From: CAYNXB01 sp964401045
Lineage (GTDB): Bacteria; Pseudomonadota; Alphaproteobacteria; Sphingomonadales; Sphingomonadaceae
Direction: 5' to 3'
Length of the DNA stretch: 14,891 nucleotides
Assembly (NCBI GenBank): GCA_964401045.1
Contig: CAYNXB010000066.1
Span: forward strand, 1 to 14,891
The notes under the pieces are model-generated. The model was not told the origin of the DNA. It did no database searches and saw nothing but the letters and a program-made list of their open reading frames with translations. A program made the position numbers and the translations under genes. Each line of letters begins with the position of its first letter. Position 1 is the stretch's first letter. Shown here piece by piece: positions 1-7,346 of the stretch.

Positions 1-565
1 TTGCTGCGTGTTCCCCACCCGCGTCGAACGCATCCCGGCTACGCCTGGCCCAGCGCATGGATAGCTCCATCGAGGCCGCGATCTCGCCGCGTGGACGATC
101 GGCCCGCGGGCACTCATCGAAGGCCATCACGATGTCAGAGCCGAGCAGCCGCTGGATTTCCATCGAGCGTTCGGGCGACAGCATATGCTCCGAACCGTCG
201 AGGTGGCTCTTGAAGCGCACCCCCTCCTCGGAGAGCTTCCGCAGGTCCGACAGACTCATCACCTGGTAGCCACCGCTGTCCGTCAGGATCGGCCGCTCCC
301 AGTTCATGAACTTGTGCAGGCCGCCAAGCCGCGCCACCCTTTCGGCGCCCGGGCGCAGCATCAGGTGATAGGTATTGCCGAGGATCACCTCGGCGCCGGT
401 CGCGCGCACCGCCTCCGGAGTCATCGCCTTCACGCTTGCCGCGGTCCCCACGGGCATAAACGCCGGCGTGTGGATCGTGCCGCGCCGCATCTCGATGCGA
501 CCGGTGCGCGCTTTCCCGTCTGTAGCCTCGACAGTAAACGCGAAACGTGGCGGCTCAGAAGTCAT
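1..565 (-). CDS. tgt: tRNA-guanine transglycosylase (queuine tRNA-ribosyltransferase), 5' part only
   Basis: Exchanges guanine-34 in the anticodon of Asp, Asn, His and Tyr tRNAs for the queuosine precursor preQ1, in the cytoplasm. The window holds the first 188 residues of a protein that is normally about 370-380 long; the rest lies beyond the left edge. Visible family signatures are HTPAFMPVGT (32-41), TDSGGYQ (95-101), whose Asp96 matches the catalytic Asp102 of the Zymomonas enzyme, SHLDGS (120-125) and MAFDEC (147-152), whose Asp150 matches substrate-binding Asp156. The second catalytic Asp, near residue 280, is outside the window. The ATG at 563-565 is chosen because it gives the normal family N-terminus. 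It overlaps the last 11 bp of the DUF481 gene, which suggests cotranscription and translational coupling. queA, the next enzyme of the pathway, lies upstream on the same strand, but three genes away in this strain rather than adjacent. Confidence 0.95.
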   Translation of the reverse strand, partial: MTSEPPRFAFTVEATDGKARTGRIEMRRGTIHTPAFMPVGTAASVKAMTPEAVRATGAEVILGNTYHLMLRPGAERVARLGGLHKFMNWERPILTDSGGYQVMSLSDLRKLSEEGVRFKSHLDGSEHMLSPERSMEIQRLLGSDIVMAFDECPRADRPRGEIAASMELSMRWARRSRDAFDAGGEHAA

Positions 566-1511
566 AGACCACCGTCATGCGCGAAAGGGTGTCGGTTGAA
601 ACCGCACCAGACGGCGGATTGCTGTCATAATCGACCGTGTAAGACAGGCGAGCGCCGAAGCGTTTGGTTATCTTCGCCTCGAGCCCGGTGACCAGATTGA
701 TGCTGGTGTTGCCGCCGCCGAAGACCGCGGTGGCCTGGCCGCTGCCTTCGCTGACGGCGCTGGTGTCCTGCATCAGGCTCAGTCGATCGCTGATCTTCCA
801 GTCGAAATCGAGCCCGGCGAGCCCGGCAAAGCTTGTCTCGCTGCTATCGGCCGCCAGTTCCGTCACCCGGTACGCCGGACCTACCTTGAGTGCCAGGCTC
901 AGGTTCTTGCTGTCGATCACTTTGTAGCCCAGCCCGCCGGACGTGACGTAACGCGCGGAAAAGCCCTGCAACGGGTCGCGCTCGAACTGCGCGAGACCGT
1001 AGGCAAACAGGCCATCGTCGATCTGAAAGCGCGGTTCGTAGGATGCGAACAGTTGCTCACGCGTCGTCACGCCGTTGGACCGCTGATAGTCCGCAGTAGC
1101 GCGGAGCTTGTGGGTCCAGTCGATGCCTGTGCGCTGGAGCGTAAGGCCGAGCGACAAGCCCACGATGTCGGTATTGCCCGTCGAGCGCGAGGCCCCGATT
1201 TCCCCCCTGCCCTTCCAGCGCTCGAACAGCCCGGCGTGGCGAATCTCCTGCTCCCTCGCCTCGGCTGCCGCCTTCTCGCGCTGCGCGAGGTCGGTCTTGT
1301 AGGCCGCTTCGATTGAATCGATCTCGGCGCGGTCATCCGGGTTGGTCTGCTTTGCCAGCTCGATCACGGTGGCGACCTTGTCCTTGTCGCCGGTGGCGAT
1401 CGCGGCTTCGATCATCGCCCGCACCGGGGTCGGCAACCCGGCAAACGCAGGGGCGGACGAGACAATCGCGGTGACCGCGGCGACCGACAGGGCAAGGGGA
1501 CGAACAGCCAT
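555..1511 (-). CDS. DUF481-family outer-membrane beta-barrel protein
   Basis: A 318-residue secreted protein. Residues 1-24 form a signal peptide (basic start, hydrophobic core, cleavage after APAFA). Residues 27-95 are helical and charged, possibly a short periplasmic segment. From about residue 100 to the end the sequence alternates in the way of transmembrane beta strands and opens with GEIGASRSTGNTD, the usual DUF481 (YdiY-like) beginning. It ends in aromatic Phe (VVYDF), as expected for an outer-membrane insertion signal. The function of DUF481 proteins is not settled; a transport or envelope role is only inferred. The gene begins 18 bp after the ABC permease stop and ends inside the tgt start, so it probably belongs to one transcript with both. 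No strong Shine-Dalgarno sequence is visible before the ATG. Confidence 0.85.
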   Translation of the reverse strand: MAVRPLALSVAAVTAIVSSAPAFAGLPTPVRAMIEAAIATGDKDKVATVIELAKQTNPDDRAEIDSIEAAYKTDLAQREKAAAEAREQEIRHAGLFERWKGRGEIGASRSTGNTDIVGLSLGLTLQRTGIDWTHKLRATADYQRSNGVTTREQLFASYEPRFQIDDGLFAYGLAQFERDPLQGFSARYVTSGGLGYKVIDSKNLSLALKVGPAYRVTELAADSSETSFAGLAGLDFDWKISDRLSLMQDTSAVSEGSGQATAVFGGGNTSINLVTGLEAKITKRFGARLSYTVDYDSNPPSGAVSTDTLSRMTVVYDF

Positions 1512-1529
1512 ATACGGACTGCTAGCGGC

Positions 1530-2306
1530 TCAACTGCGCAGTCGCCACCCCGTCCTGAAGACGAACGAGATGATCGCCACGCAGATCACGACGAAGCCGA
1601 GCGTGCAGCCGAGCGAGAGGCCGATCGGCACGTCCGAAGTACCGGTGAAGCACCACCTGAGGCCGTTGATCAGGTAGAAGATCGGGTTGAACTGCGCGAT
1701 CGTGCGCCACGGCTCGGCGAGCATCTGGATCGAATAGAACGTACCGCCAAGGAAGGTCAGCGGCGTCAGGATCAGCAACGGCACTATCTGCAGACGCTCG
1801 AACCCGTCAGCCCAGATTCCCAGGATGAATCCGAATAGCGAGAATGCCGCAGCGATCAGCAGGATGTAGCCGACGGCGTAGATCGGGTGGACGATGGTAT
1901 AGTCCACGAACAGCAGCGCCGTGGCGAGGATGATGCCGGCGATGATCAGCGATTTCGCCGCCGCCGCGCCGACGAAGCCGATCAACGTCTCCAGCACGCC
2001 CACCGGTGCGCTCAGCAGCTCGTAGATCGCTCCGGTGAAGCGCGGCATGTAGATGCCGAAGCTGGCGTTCGAGGTACTCTCGCTGAGCAGCGTCAGCATC
2101 ACCAGGCCCGGCACGATGAACGCGCCGTAGGAGATGCCGTCGATCTCGTTGATGCGACCGCCGATCGCCGCGCCGAACACCACGAAATAGAGCGAGGTCG
2201 TCAGCACCGGGGACAGGATGGAACCGAACACCGTGCGGAAGAATCGCGACAGCTCGTTGCGGAAGATCGCGATGGCGCCCCTGAAGTTCATCATGGGCAC
2301 GTTCAT
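1530..2306 (-). CDS. ABC-2 type transporter permease
   Basis: Membrane subunit of an ABC-2 exporter, 258 residues, close to the usual length for single-domain YadH-type permeases. Six hydrophobic segments are visible at roughly 25-48, 60-78, 113-135, 142-164, 172-190 and 229-250. The amphipathic N-terminus (FRNELSRFFRT) and the FNPIFYLINGLR stretch (206-217), typical of the region before the last membrane span, support the family. The start ATG overlaps the stop of the ATPase gene (ATGA, 4 bp), the classic coupling of the two subunits of one transporter. The substrate cannot be told from sequence. Relatives of this pair are annotated as multidrug or polysaccharide/drug exporters, but those names are not evidence of substrate. 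A second in-frame ATG at residue 6 is an alternative start. Confidence 0.9.
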   Translation of the reverse strand: MNVPMMNFRGAIAIFRNELSRFFRTVFGSILSPVLTTSLYFVVFGAAIGGRINEIDGISYGAFIVPGLVMLTLLSESTSNASFGIYMPRFTGAIYELLSAPVGVLETLIGFVGAAAAKSLIIAGIILATALLFVDYTIVHPIYAVGYILLIAAAFSLFGFILGIWADGFERLQIVPLLILTPLTFLGGTFYSIQMLAEPWRTIAQFNPIFYLINGLRWCFTGTSDVPIGLSLGCTLGFVVICVAIISFVFRTGWRLRS

Positions 2307-3253
2307 GCGGCGGCCCCTTCCTTGCCTTCGACCAGATCGACGAAAATGTCCTCGAGGCTGGACTCGCGAGTCTCGATGCCTTCGAATGCGATCCCCGCGC
2401 CGACCAGCCCCTTGATCACCTCCGCTACCTCGCGCTTGCCCTCGTTGGTGCCGTTGCCGTGGCTACGGTAGACGAGGGTGCGGCCTTCGTCCTCGATCGT
2501 CAGCGGCAACTGGCTGAGCGATGCAGGCACTTCTGAAAGCGGTTCGGTAAGCGCGATGCAGGCCTCTGTGCGGCCGAGCTTGGCCATGATCGAGCGCTTG
2601 TCGTCGACCAGCAGCAGCTTGCCCTTGTTGATCACCCCCACGCGGTCGGCCATCTCCTCGGCCTCTTCGATGTAGTGCGTGGTGAGGATGATGGTGGTGC
2701 CCCTGCGCCGCAGCTCGCCGATCTGACGCCACATGTCGCGCCGCAGCTCAACATCGACCCCGGCCGTCGGCTCATCGAGGAACAGCAGCTCGGGATCGTG
2801 CGACAGTGCCTTGGCGATCATCACCCGGCGCTTCATCCCGCCCGACAGCTCGCGGATCTTGACCTTGCGCTTGTCGTAGAGCGACAGCGATCGCAGCACG
2901 TCGTCGATCCGCTGCTGGCTGGGCGGATAGCCGAACATGCCGCGCGAATAGGCAACCGAGCGTTCGACCGCCTCGAACATGTCGAACGCGAGCTCCTGCG
3001 GCACCAGGCCGATCTTGCGCCGCACCTCACGCCAGTGGCGGTTCACATCCTTGCCGAACGCCTCGATCGTGCCGCCAGTCGGCTTTACCAGGCCGCACAC
3101 AGCGCCGATCAACGTGGTCTTCCCGGCGCCATTCGGCCCGAGCAGGGCGAAGATTTCACCACGTTCGATGGTGAGGTCCACGCCATCGAGGGCGTGCACC
3201 CCGCCCTTGTAGGTCTTCGAAAGACCGCGAATATCGAGAATCGGTTGGGGCAC
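2303..3253 (-). CDS. ABC transporter ATP-binding protein (partner of the ABC-2 permease)
   Basis: Cytoplasmic ATPase that powers the permease encoded directly downstream. With the GTG start it has 316 residues, close to YadG-type proteins (about 308). All nucleotide-binding motifs are intact: Walker A GPNGAGKT (39-46), Q-loop Gln86, signature LSGGM (136-140), Walker B LLFLDEP (156-162) and switch His193 in TTH. The last 90 residues form the C-terminal extension usual for ABC-2 exporter ATPases (SSLEDIFVDLVEG). No ATG exists between the upstream in-frame stop (3296-3298) and the conserved ILDIRGLSKTY. GTG at 3251-3253 is preferred because it places the start just before the conserved region. 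TTG at 3287-3289 is the alternative (328 residues); neither has a clear ribosome binding site. Confidence 0.92.
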   Translation of the reverse strand: MPQPILDIRGLSKTYKGGVHALDGVDLTIERGEIFALLGPNGAGKTTLIGAVCGLVKPTGGTIEAFGKDVNRHWREVRRKIGLVPQELAFDMFEAVERSVAYSRGMFGYPPSQQRIDDVLRSLSLYDKRKVKIRELSGGMKRRVMIAKALSHDPELLFLDEPTAGVDVELRRDMWRQIGELRRRGTTIILTTHYIEEAEEMADRVGVINKGKLLLVDDKRSIMAKLGRTEACIALTEPLSEVPASLSQLPLTIEDEGRTLVYRSHGNGTNEGKREVAEVIKGLVGAGIAFEGIETRESSLEDIFVDLVEGKEGAAA

Positions 3254-3401
3254 GGCGGCGGAGATTGGCGGCAAGCGGCAGATTTGCAAGAGCGGCTAGC
3301 GCGCTTTGCCGGAAGCATCATCATCGTCCATCGAGCATGCCCCGATCCGCGTTCCAGCCATCGTTGCGCGTTATCGGCAGCAGGCTAGGGATTCAGTCAG
3401 G

Positions 3402-3678
3402 GTCTTCGGTTGGAATCGATGGCTGCGCACCGGCTCGATGCCGGCATCTCTGGCTGCCGCGTTGACGGCACGCCGGTTCGATCGGCGACGCGGGCTACAA
3501 TCGCGGACTTTCACTGCGCCGCGCGGAAGTGGTCAGGAGCGCGCTCGTGGCGGGCGGAATGAACCAAGCCCGCGTGAAGGCGCGGGGCACGGGCTCGTCT
3601 CATCCGATCGGGAACAATGACACGCCGGACGGGCGGCGGGAAAACCGCCGTGTGACGATCATTGTCAGCCCCGGCTGA
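3402..3678 (+). pseudogene. Decayed C-terminal fragment of an OmpA-family (peptidoglycan-binding) protein
   Basis: In the frame from 3466 to the TGA at 3676-3678 there are 70 codons that read as the end of an OmpA-like domain: SIGDAGYN, LSLRRAEVVRSALVAGGM, ARGTGSSHPIGNNDTPDGRR and ENRRVTIIV. These match the family pattern of TD..G..YN..LS..RA..V...L followed by a GxG.S.PI..NDT..GR..NRRV ending. An in-frame TGA precedes it at 3463-3465. The sequence VDG in the neighbouring frame (3461-3469) would join to the H of the expected GHTDS if one base were restored, so a frameshift near 3468 is likely. Further upstream VFGWNR (3402-3419, a third frame) resembles the VFFDWNR start of such domains, but the spacing is about 45 bp too short. 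The usual meso-DAP-binding Asp in HTD is Gly here; the binding Arg in SLRRAE remains. Most of the gene is missing. The fragment lies antisense between queA and the ABC genes. Confidence 0.75.
3634..3650. other. GC-rich hairpin inside the OmpA remnant
   Basis: A perfect 6-bp stem (CGGCGG / CCGCCG) closes a 5-base GAAAA loop. No T-run follows on either strand, so it is not a clear Rho-independent terminator. It lies within the decayed reading frame, over the codons for GRRENRR, and may simply reflect repeated Arg codons. It is recorded because it lies about 60 bp downstream of queA, where a transcript end or processing site could be placed. Confidence 0.3.
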
Positions 3679-3709
3679 ACTCGGGCCTTCCTGAAGCCGT
3701 GGCAGTCCG

Positions 3710-4744
3710 TCACTCGGGCAGCAACAGGCTTGAATCCCCGTAGCTGTAGAAACGATAGCCTTCCTTGATTGCATGCCGATAAACAGCCTGCATCCGCTCC
3801 AGCCCCATCAGCGCGCTGACCAGCATGAACAGCGTCGATTTGGGCAGGTGGAAGTTGGTCATCAGTCCGTCGATCGCGCGAAAGCGATAGCCGGGGGTGA
3901 TGAAGATCGCCGTGTCGCCTTCGAACGGCTGGATGACGCCGCCCTCGTCCGCGGCGCTTTCGAGCAGGCGCAAAGGGGTGGTGCCAACGGCGATCAGCCG
4001 GCCACCTGCAGCGCGCGCGGCGTTGAGGCGCTCGGCGGTCGCGGCATCGATCCGGCCCCACTCGGCGTGCATCCGGTGGTCAGCGGTGTCGCTGGCTTTC
4101 ACCGGGAGGAACGTGCCCGCGCCGACGTGGAGGGTGAGCGTCTCGCGCAGGATACCGGCCTCATCGAGCGCGGCGAGCAGATCCGGGGTGAAGTGCAGCG
4201 CGGCTGTAGGTGCAGCCACAGCGCCGTCCTCCCTTGCGAAGATCGTCTGGTAGTCGCGCCTGTCGGCTTCGTCGGTGGGGCGCTTGCCGGCGATATAGGG
4301 CGGCAGCGGCATGCGTCCGGCGCGTTCGAGCAGCACTTCGACCGGCTCCTCGCCCGCGAACGCGAGGGTGAAGCTGCCGTCGGCATGGCGCTGTTCGGCA
4401 ATGGCCGAGACGCCGGCGGCGAACTCGATCCGGTCGCCTTCGCGCAGCCGCTTCGCGTTGCGGATGAAGGCCTGCCAGCGCCGGAGATCGATCCGCTTGT
4501 GCAGGGTGGCGCCGATGCTTGCCTCGCCCCGCCGGCCCTCGAGCTGGGCGGGAATTACCCGCGTATCGTTGAACACGAGGACATCGCCCGTGCGCAGCAG
4601 ACTCGGCAGATCGCGAACGGACTTATCGGCGAATGGCCCCTCGCCGCCTTCGACCACCAGCATTCGCGCGGAATCGCGCGGCCGCGCCGGGCGCAGCGCG
4701 ATCAGCTCTGGCGGAAGTTCGAAATCGAACAGGTCGACACGCAT
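3710..4744 (-). CDS. queA: S-adenosylmethionine:tRNA ribosyltransferase-isomerase
   Basis: Transfers and isomerises the ribosyl group of AdoMet onto preQ1-34 in tRNA, making epoxyqueuosine; it acts after Tgt. The protein has 344 residues, normal for the family. Conserved blocks are present in order: LFDFELPPELIA near the N-terminus, VFNDTRVIPAQL (57-68), GAVAAPTAALHF (174-185), LHVGAGTF (205-212), the HRMHAEW stretch (223-229), VGTTPLRLLES (253-263) and TPGYRFRAIDGL through FHLPKSTL (283-305). The C-terminus (YSYGDSSLLLP) is also typical. The ATG at 4742-4744 has an AGG about 8 bases upstream. The cyclophilin gene ends 50 bp upstream with a REP-like hairpin between them. Downstream is the OmpA remnant rather than tgt, its common neighbour. 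Confidence 0.97.
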   Translation of the reverse strand: MRVDLFDFELPPELIALRPARPRDSARMLVVEGGEGPFADKSVRDLPSLLRTGDVLVFNDTRVIPAQLEGRRGEASIGATLHKRIDLRRWQAFIRNAKRLREGDRIEFAAGVSAIAEQRHADGSFTLAFAGEEPVEVLLERAGRMPLPPYIAGKRPTDEADRRDYQTIFAREDGAVAAPTAALHFTPDLLAALDEAGILRETLTLHVGAGTFLPVKASDTADHRMHAEWGRIDAATAERLNAARAAGGRLIAVGTTPLRLLESAADEGGVIQPFEGDTAIFITPGYRFRAIDGLMTNFHLPKSTLFMLVSALMGLERMQAVYRHAIKEGYRFYSYGDSSLLLPE

Positions 4745-4764
4745 CCGGCGCGCCTAGCCATATT

Positions 4765-4790
4765 GTCATCCCGGCGAAAGCCGGGGTGAC
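4765..4790. repeat. REP-like palindromic element, 11-bp stem with GAAA tetraloop
   Basis: GTCATCCCGGC (4765-4775) pairs with GCCGGGGTGAC (4780-4790) through eleven base pairs, one of them a T-G wobble, around a GAAA loop. This form (GTCATCCCGGC-GAAA-GCCGGG) is common as a scattered extragenic palindrome in alphaproteobacterial genomes. It starts 4 bp after the cyclophilin stop and ends about 20 bp before the queA ATG. It could stabilise the upstream message or separate expression of the two genes. Only one copy is in the window, so repeat status rests on its form and not on copies seen here. It has no T-run and is not a standard terminator. Confidence 0.65.
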
Positions 4791-4794
4791 GACC

Positions 4795-5508
4795 TCAGTT
4801 GCTCACCGAATTGTTCAACTGGTCGATCGATATCTCCGGCACAGCGACCGGTGCGGCCGGCGCAGGGAATTTCTGCGGCTTGCCGTCCGCGGCGATCGAT
4901 GCCTGCAGAACGACGGTGGGATGCTCGGGCGGCTCGCCACGTTCGATGGCATCGACCGCAGCCATGTTGCCGATCACGCGGCCGAAGTTGGTATATTTCT
5001 TGTCCAGCCCGAACCGGGGGTAGAACACGATGAAGAACTGGCTGTTCGCGCTGTCCTCGCCCGCCGCGCGCGCCATGGACACGGTGCCGCGCACGTGCGG
5101 CATCGGGTTGAACTCCTCCTTGAGGTCGGGGAGCGGCGAGCCGCCCTGGCCGGTGCCGGTCGGGTCGCCGGTCTGCGCCATAAAGCCATCGATCACGCGG
5201 TGGAAGATGACGCCGTCGTAGAATCCCTGACGGGCCAGTGTCTTGATTCGCTCGACGTGGTTCGGCGCCCAGTCCGGCATCAGCCGGATCGCCACTCGCT
5301 GGCCGGTCGACAGGTCGAGATAGAGGATATCCTCGAGATTTTCCTGCTGGTTGAAATCGACCTGCTTATAGACCCGCTGCGCCGCCGGAGCGGGCGTGGC
5401 CTTTTCTACGGAAGCAGGCGCCTTGGTGTCGCCTTCCTGTGCCGGGGCGACCGCGGAAGCGAAGGTCACGGCAAAGGCGATAGCCGCGGCGATGAGGCGT
5501 TTGGTCAT
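4795..5508 (-). CDS. Secreted cyclophilin-type peptidyl-prolyl cis-trans isomerase
   Basis: Speeds cis-trans isomerisation of Xaa-Pro bonds during folding, probably in the periplasm. The 237-residue protein starts with a signal peptide (about 1-23, hydrophobic AAAIAFAVTFASAVAP). A Pro/Ala-rich linker follows, then the cyclophilin domain at about 58-205. Active-site residues can be matched to human CypA: Arg104 in FHRVIDGF (Arg55), Phe109-Met110 and Gln112 (Phe60, Met61, Gln63), and Phe158/159 in NSQFFIV (Phe113). The Trp121 position appears to be Leu168, as in many bacterial members with low cyclosporin affinity. A short Pro/Ala-rich tail (212-237) follows the domain. The gene stands 77 bp after coaD and 50 bp before queA; no convincing promoter was found in the 77-bp gap. 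The ATG at 5508 is required to include the signal peptide. Confidence 0.93.
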   Translation of the reverse strand: MTKRLIAAAIAFAVTFASAVAPAQEGDTKAPASVEKATPAPAAQRVYKQVDFNQQENLEDILYLDLSTGQRVAIRLMPDWAPNHVERIKTLARQGFYDGVIFHRVIDGFMAQTGDPTGTGQGGSPLPDLKEEFNPMPHVRGTVSMARAAGEDSANSQFFIVFYPRFGLDKKYTNFGRVIGNMAAVDAIERGEPPEHPTVVLQASIAADGKPQKFPAPAAPVAVPEISIDQLNNSVSN

Positions 5509-5585
5509 GTGGTGATGAAGCTCTGGCGATAGATCCGGCGCGCGTCCTAGCCCTCTAGCGCTGTCACTGCAATGAACGCGAGGGG

Positions 5586-6107
5586 TTAGTAATCGCCCTT
5601 CTGGCCCAACCGGGCGACGCGCTCGACCACCTGGTCCCGCACATCCACGCTGACGAAGCGCGTAATATCGCCCCCGAACAGCGCGATTTCCTTGACCAGC
5701 TTCGAGGCGATCGGCTGCAACGAGACGTCCGCCATCAGAAAGACGGTCTCGATCCCGGCGTTGAGCTGCTGGTTCATCCCGGCCATCTGGTATTCGTACT
5801 CGAAGTCCGCGACGGCGCGCAGGCCGCGCACGATCACGCTTGCGCCCTCATGCTCCGCGAATTTCATCAGCAGGGCGTTGAAGCCCTTCACCTTGACGTT
5901 GGGCAGGCCGAGGCGGGCGATCTCGCGCTCGAGCATCGCGATCCGCTCGTCAGGCGTGAACATGGGGTCTTTCGAGGGATTGGTGGTGACACCGACGATC
6001 AGCCGGTCGACCAGCTTCGCCCCGCGCCGGATGATGTCGACGTGGCCCAGCGTGACCGGATCGAAGGTGCCGGGGTAGACCCCGATATGCTTGCCATTGC
6101 CGCTCAC
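5586..6107 (-). CDS. coaD: Pantetheine-phosphate adenylyltransferase
   Basis: Transfers AMP from ATP to 4'-phosphopantetheine, the penultimate step of coenzyme A synthesis, in the cytoplasm. The length of 173 residues is normal (about 160-170). The nucleotidyltransferase motif YPGTFDPVTLGH (11-22) contains the T-x-G-H signature. The substrate-binding blocks NPSKDPMFTPDER (43-55), IVRGLRAVADFEYE (92-105) and the ADVSLQPIASKLVKEIA stretch (126-142) are present. The last of these reads IASKLVKE where ISSSLVKE is more usual. The start is GTG at 6105-6107, overlapping the ispA stop by 4 bp (GTGA); the nearby ATG is out of frame. This overlap implies translational coupling to ispA. Confidence 0.97.
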   Translation of the reverse strand: MSGNGKHIGVYPGTFDPVTLGHVDIIRRGAKLVDRLIVGVTTNPSKDPMFTPDERIAMLEREIARLGLPNVKVKGFNALLMKFAEHEGASVIVRGLRAVADFEYEYQMAGMNQQLNAGIETVFLMADVSLQPIASKLVKEIALFGGDITRFVSVDVRDQVVERVARLGQKGDY

Positions 6108-7009
6108 CGGTCGCGCTCCACCACATAGCGTGCCAGCGCGCGCAGCATGTCCGCTTCCTTGCCGTATCCCGAAAGATGCCCGATCGCCTGTTCGGCGAGC
6201 GCGGTGGCCTGCTTGCGCGCGTCTTCCGGGCCCATCAGCGAGACGAACGTCGCCTTGCCGGCCTCGGCGTCCTTGCGCAGGCCCTTGCCGGCCAGGGCCT
6301 CGTCGCCTTCGTGGTCGAGCAAGTCGTCCGCGATCTGAAACGCAAGCCCTACGTCGCGGGCATAGGAGCGCAGGGGGCCCCGGCCTTCGGGCGCCACTTT
6401 GCCCAGCACCGCGCCCATTTCGACCGCTGCGCCGAGCAGCGCGCCGGTCTTGAGCTGTTGCAGGCGAGTGACCTTCTGCAGATCGAACCCGGCGCCCTCG
6501 GCCGCCATGTCCATCATCTGCCCGCCGGCCATGCCGCCGTGCCCGCTGGCACAGGCGAGCGCGTAGACCAGTTCGGCGCGCATGAACGGGTCGCCACTCA
6601 TTTCCGGCCCGGAGAGAATCTCGAATGCCAGCGCATGGAGCGAATCGCCCGCGAGCACCGCGGTTGCTTCGCCGTAAGCCTTGTGGACGGTCGGCTTGCC
6701 GTGGCGGGTATCGTCATCGTCCATGCACGGCAGATCGTCGTGGATCAGCGAATAGACATGGATCGCCTCGATTGCGCAGCCGGCGCGCACCGCCTGGCGA
6801 CGGTCGACGCCGTAGAGCTCGGCGACCGAGGCCAGCAGCAGTGGCCGCACCCGCTTGCCCCCGCCGATCGCGGCATAGCGCATCGCCTCGATCAGCGGCG
6901 CGCGTGCATCGGCCACCGGCGCGAGCATCGCGTCGAACGCCTCGTCGATCTCCCGTTGAATCGCCGCGAGGCCGCGGCCCAGGATATCGTCCGTGGCGAC
7001 CAGCGCCAT
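6104..7009 (-). CDS. ispA: Short-chain polyprenyl diphosphate synthase (farnesyl/geranylgeranyl diphosphate synthase)
   Basis: Condenses isopentenyl diphosphate with allylic diphosphates, most likely to farnesyl diphosphate, feeding quinone, cell-wall lipid carrier and possibly carotenoid synthesis. It has 301 residues. Visible motifs: GGGKRVRP (49-56, isopentenyl diphosphate binding), first Asp-rich motif DDLPCMDDDD (91-100), GGQMMD (162-167), QLKTGAL (185-191) and second Asp-rich motif DDLLD (228-232). The two-residue insert in the first motif (DDxxxxD) is typical of bacterial FPP/GGPP synthases; product length cannot be fixed by eye. ATG at 7007-7009 is chosen because a GAAGG ribosome binding site (7018-7022) lies 8 bases upstream and the gene then begins 4 bp after the xseB stop. 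The ATG at 7024 has no such site. The xseB-ispA pairing is a common arrangement. Confidence 0.95.
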   Translation of the reverse strand: MALVATDDILGRGLAAIQREIDEAFDAMLAPVADARAPLIEAMRYAAIGGGKRVRPLLLASVAELYGVDRRQAVRAGCAIEAIHVYSLIHDDLPCMDDDDTRHGKPTVHKAYGEATAVLAGDSLHALAFEILSGPEMSGDPFMRAELVYALACASGHGGMAGGQMMDMAAEGAGFDLQKVTRLQQLKTGALLGAAVEMGAVLGKVAPEGRGPLRSYARDVGLAFQIADDLLDHEGDEALAGKGLRKDAEAGKATFVSLMGPEDARKQATALAEQAIGHLSGYGKEADMLRALARYVVERDR

Positions 7010-7013
7010 GGCG

Positions 7014-7262
7014 TCAGCCTTCATCGAAAGGTTGCGTGCCGGCGGCTTTGCCGTCCGGCCCGGCGACGATCTTCTCGATCCGCGCCTGCGCAGCGTCGAG
7101 GCGCGCCTGGCAATGCTTGCGCAGTTCCTCGCCACGTTCGTAGAGCGAGATCGATTCATCGAGAGGCACTTCGCCGCCTTCGAGCCGCGAAACCACTTGC
7201 TCGAGCGCACGCAAGGCGTCCTCGAAACTCATGTCGCTGATTTGTGCGCCCTCGTCCGCCAT
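7014..7262 (-). CDS. xseB: Exodeoxyribonuclease VII small subunit
   Basis: Small subunit of the exonuclease that degrades single-stranded DNA together with XseA, several copies of XseB binding one XseA. The 82-residue length is typical. The conserved core SFEDALRALEQVVSRLEGGE followed by VPLDESISLYERGEELRKHC (12-51) is clear and predicts two helices; the tail is variable. xseA is not in the window. The gene is the first of the minus-strand run and is divergent from purL across an 84-bp gap. No clear Shine-Dalgarno is visible before the ATG at 7260-7262; an ATG at residue 11 (MSFEDAL) is an alternative start. Confidence 0.93.
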   Translation of the reverse strand: MADEGAQISDMSFEDALRALEQVVSRLEGGEVPLDESISLYERGEELRKHCQARLDAAQARIEKIVAGPDGKAAGTQPFDEG

Positions 7263-7346
7263 GGCGGGGAGCTTTGGCGGGGACAGCGCGCAGGGTCAAG
7301 CGCGGGCGGGCTGGCGAACCGCAAGAGTGGCCGCTAAGGGCGCCGC

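Noticed and set aside
3471..3487. T-arm-like hairpin CGCCG-GTTCGAT-CGGCG suggesting a tRNA
   Set aside because: The loop is shifted by one base from the canonical TTCRANY T-loop, and no acceptor, D or anticodon arm fits around it. It lies inside the OmpA remnant.
3511..3774. 87-codon minus-strand frame between queA and the ABC genes
   Set aside because: It has no recognisable domain, overlaps the end of queA and runs antisense to the better-supported OmpA remnant.
5509..5585. Weak promoter-like TTGCAG / TAGGAC pair (minus strand) before the cyclophilin gene
   Set aside because: Each box matches only half of its consensus, which is expected by chance in a gap of this size.
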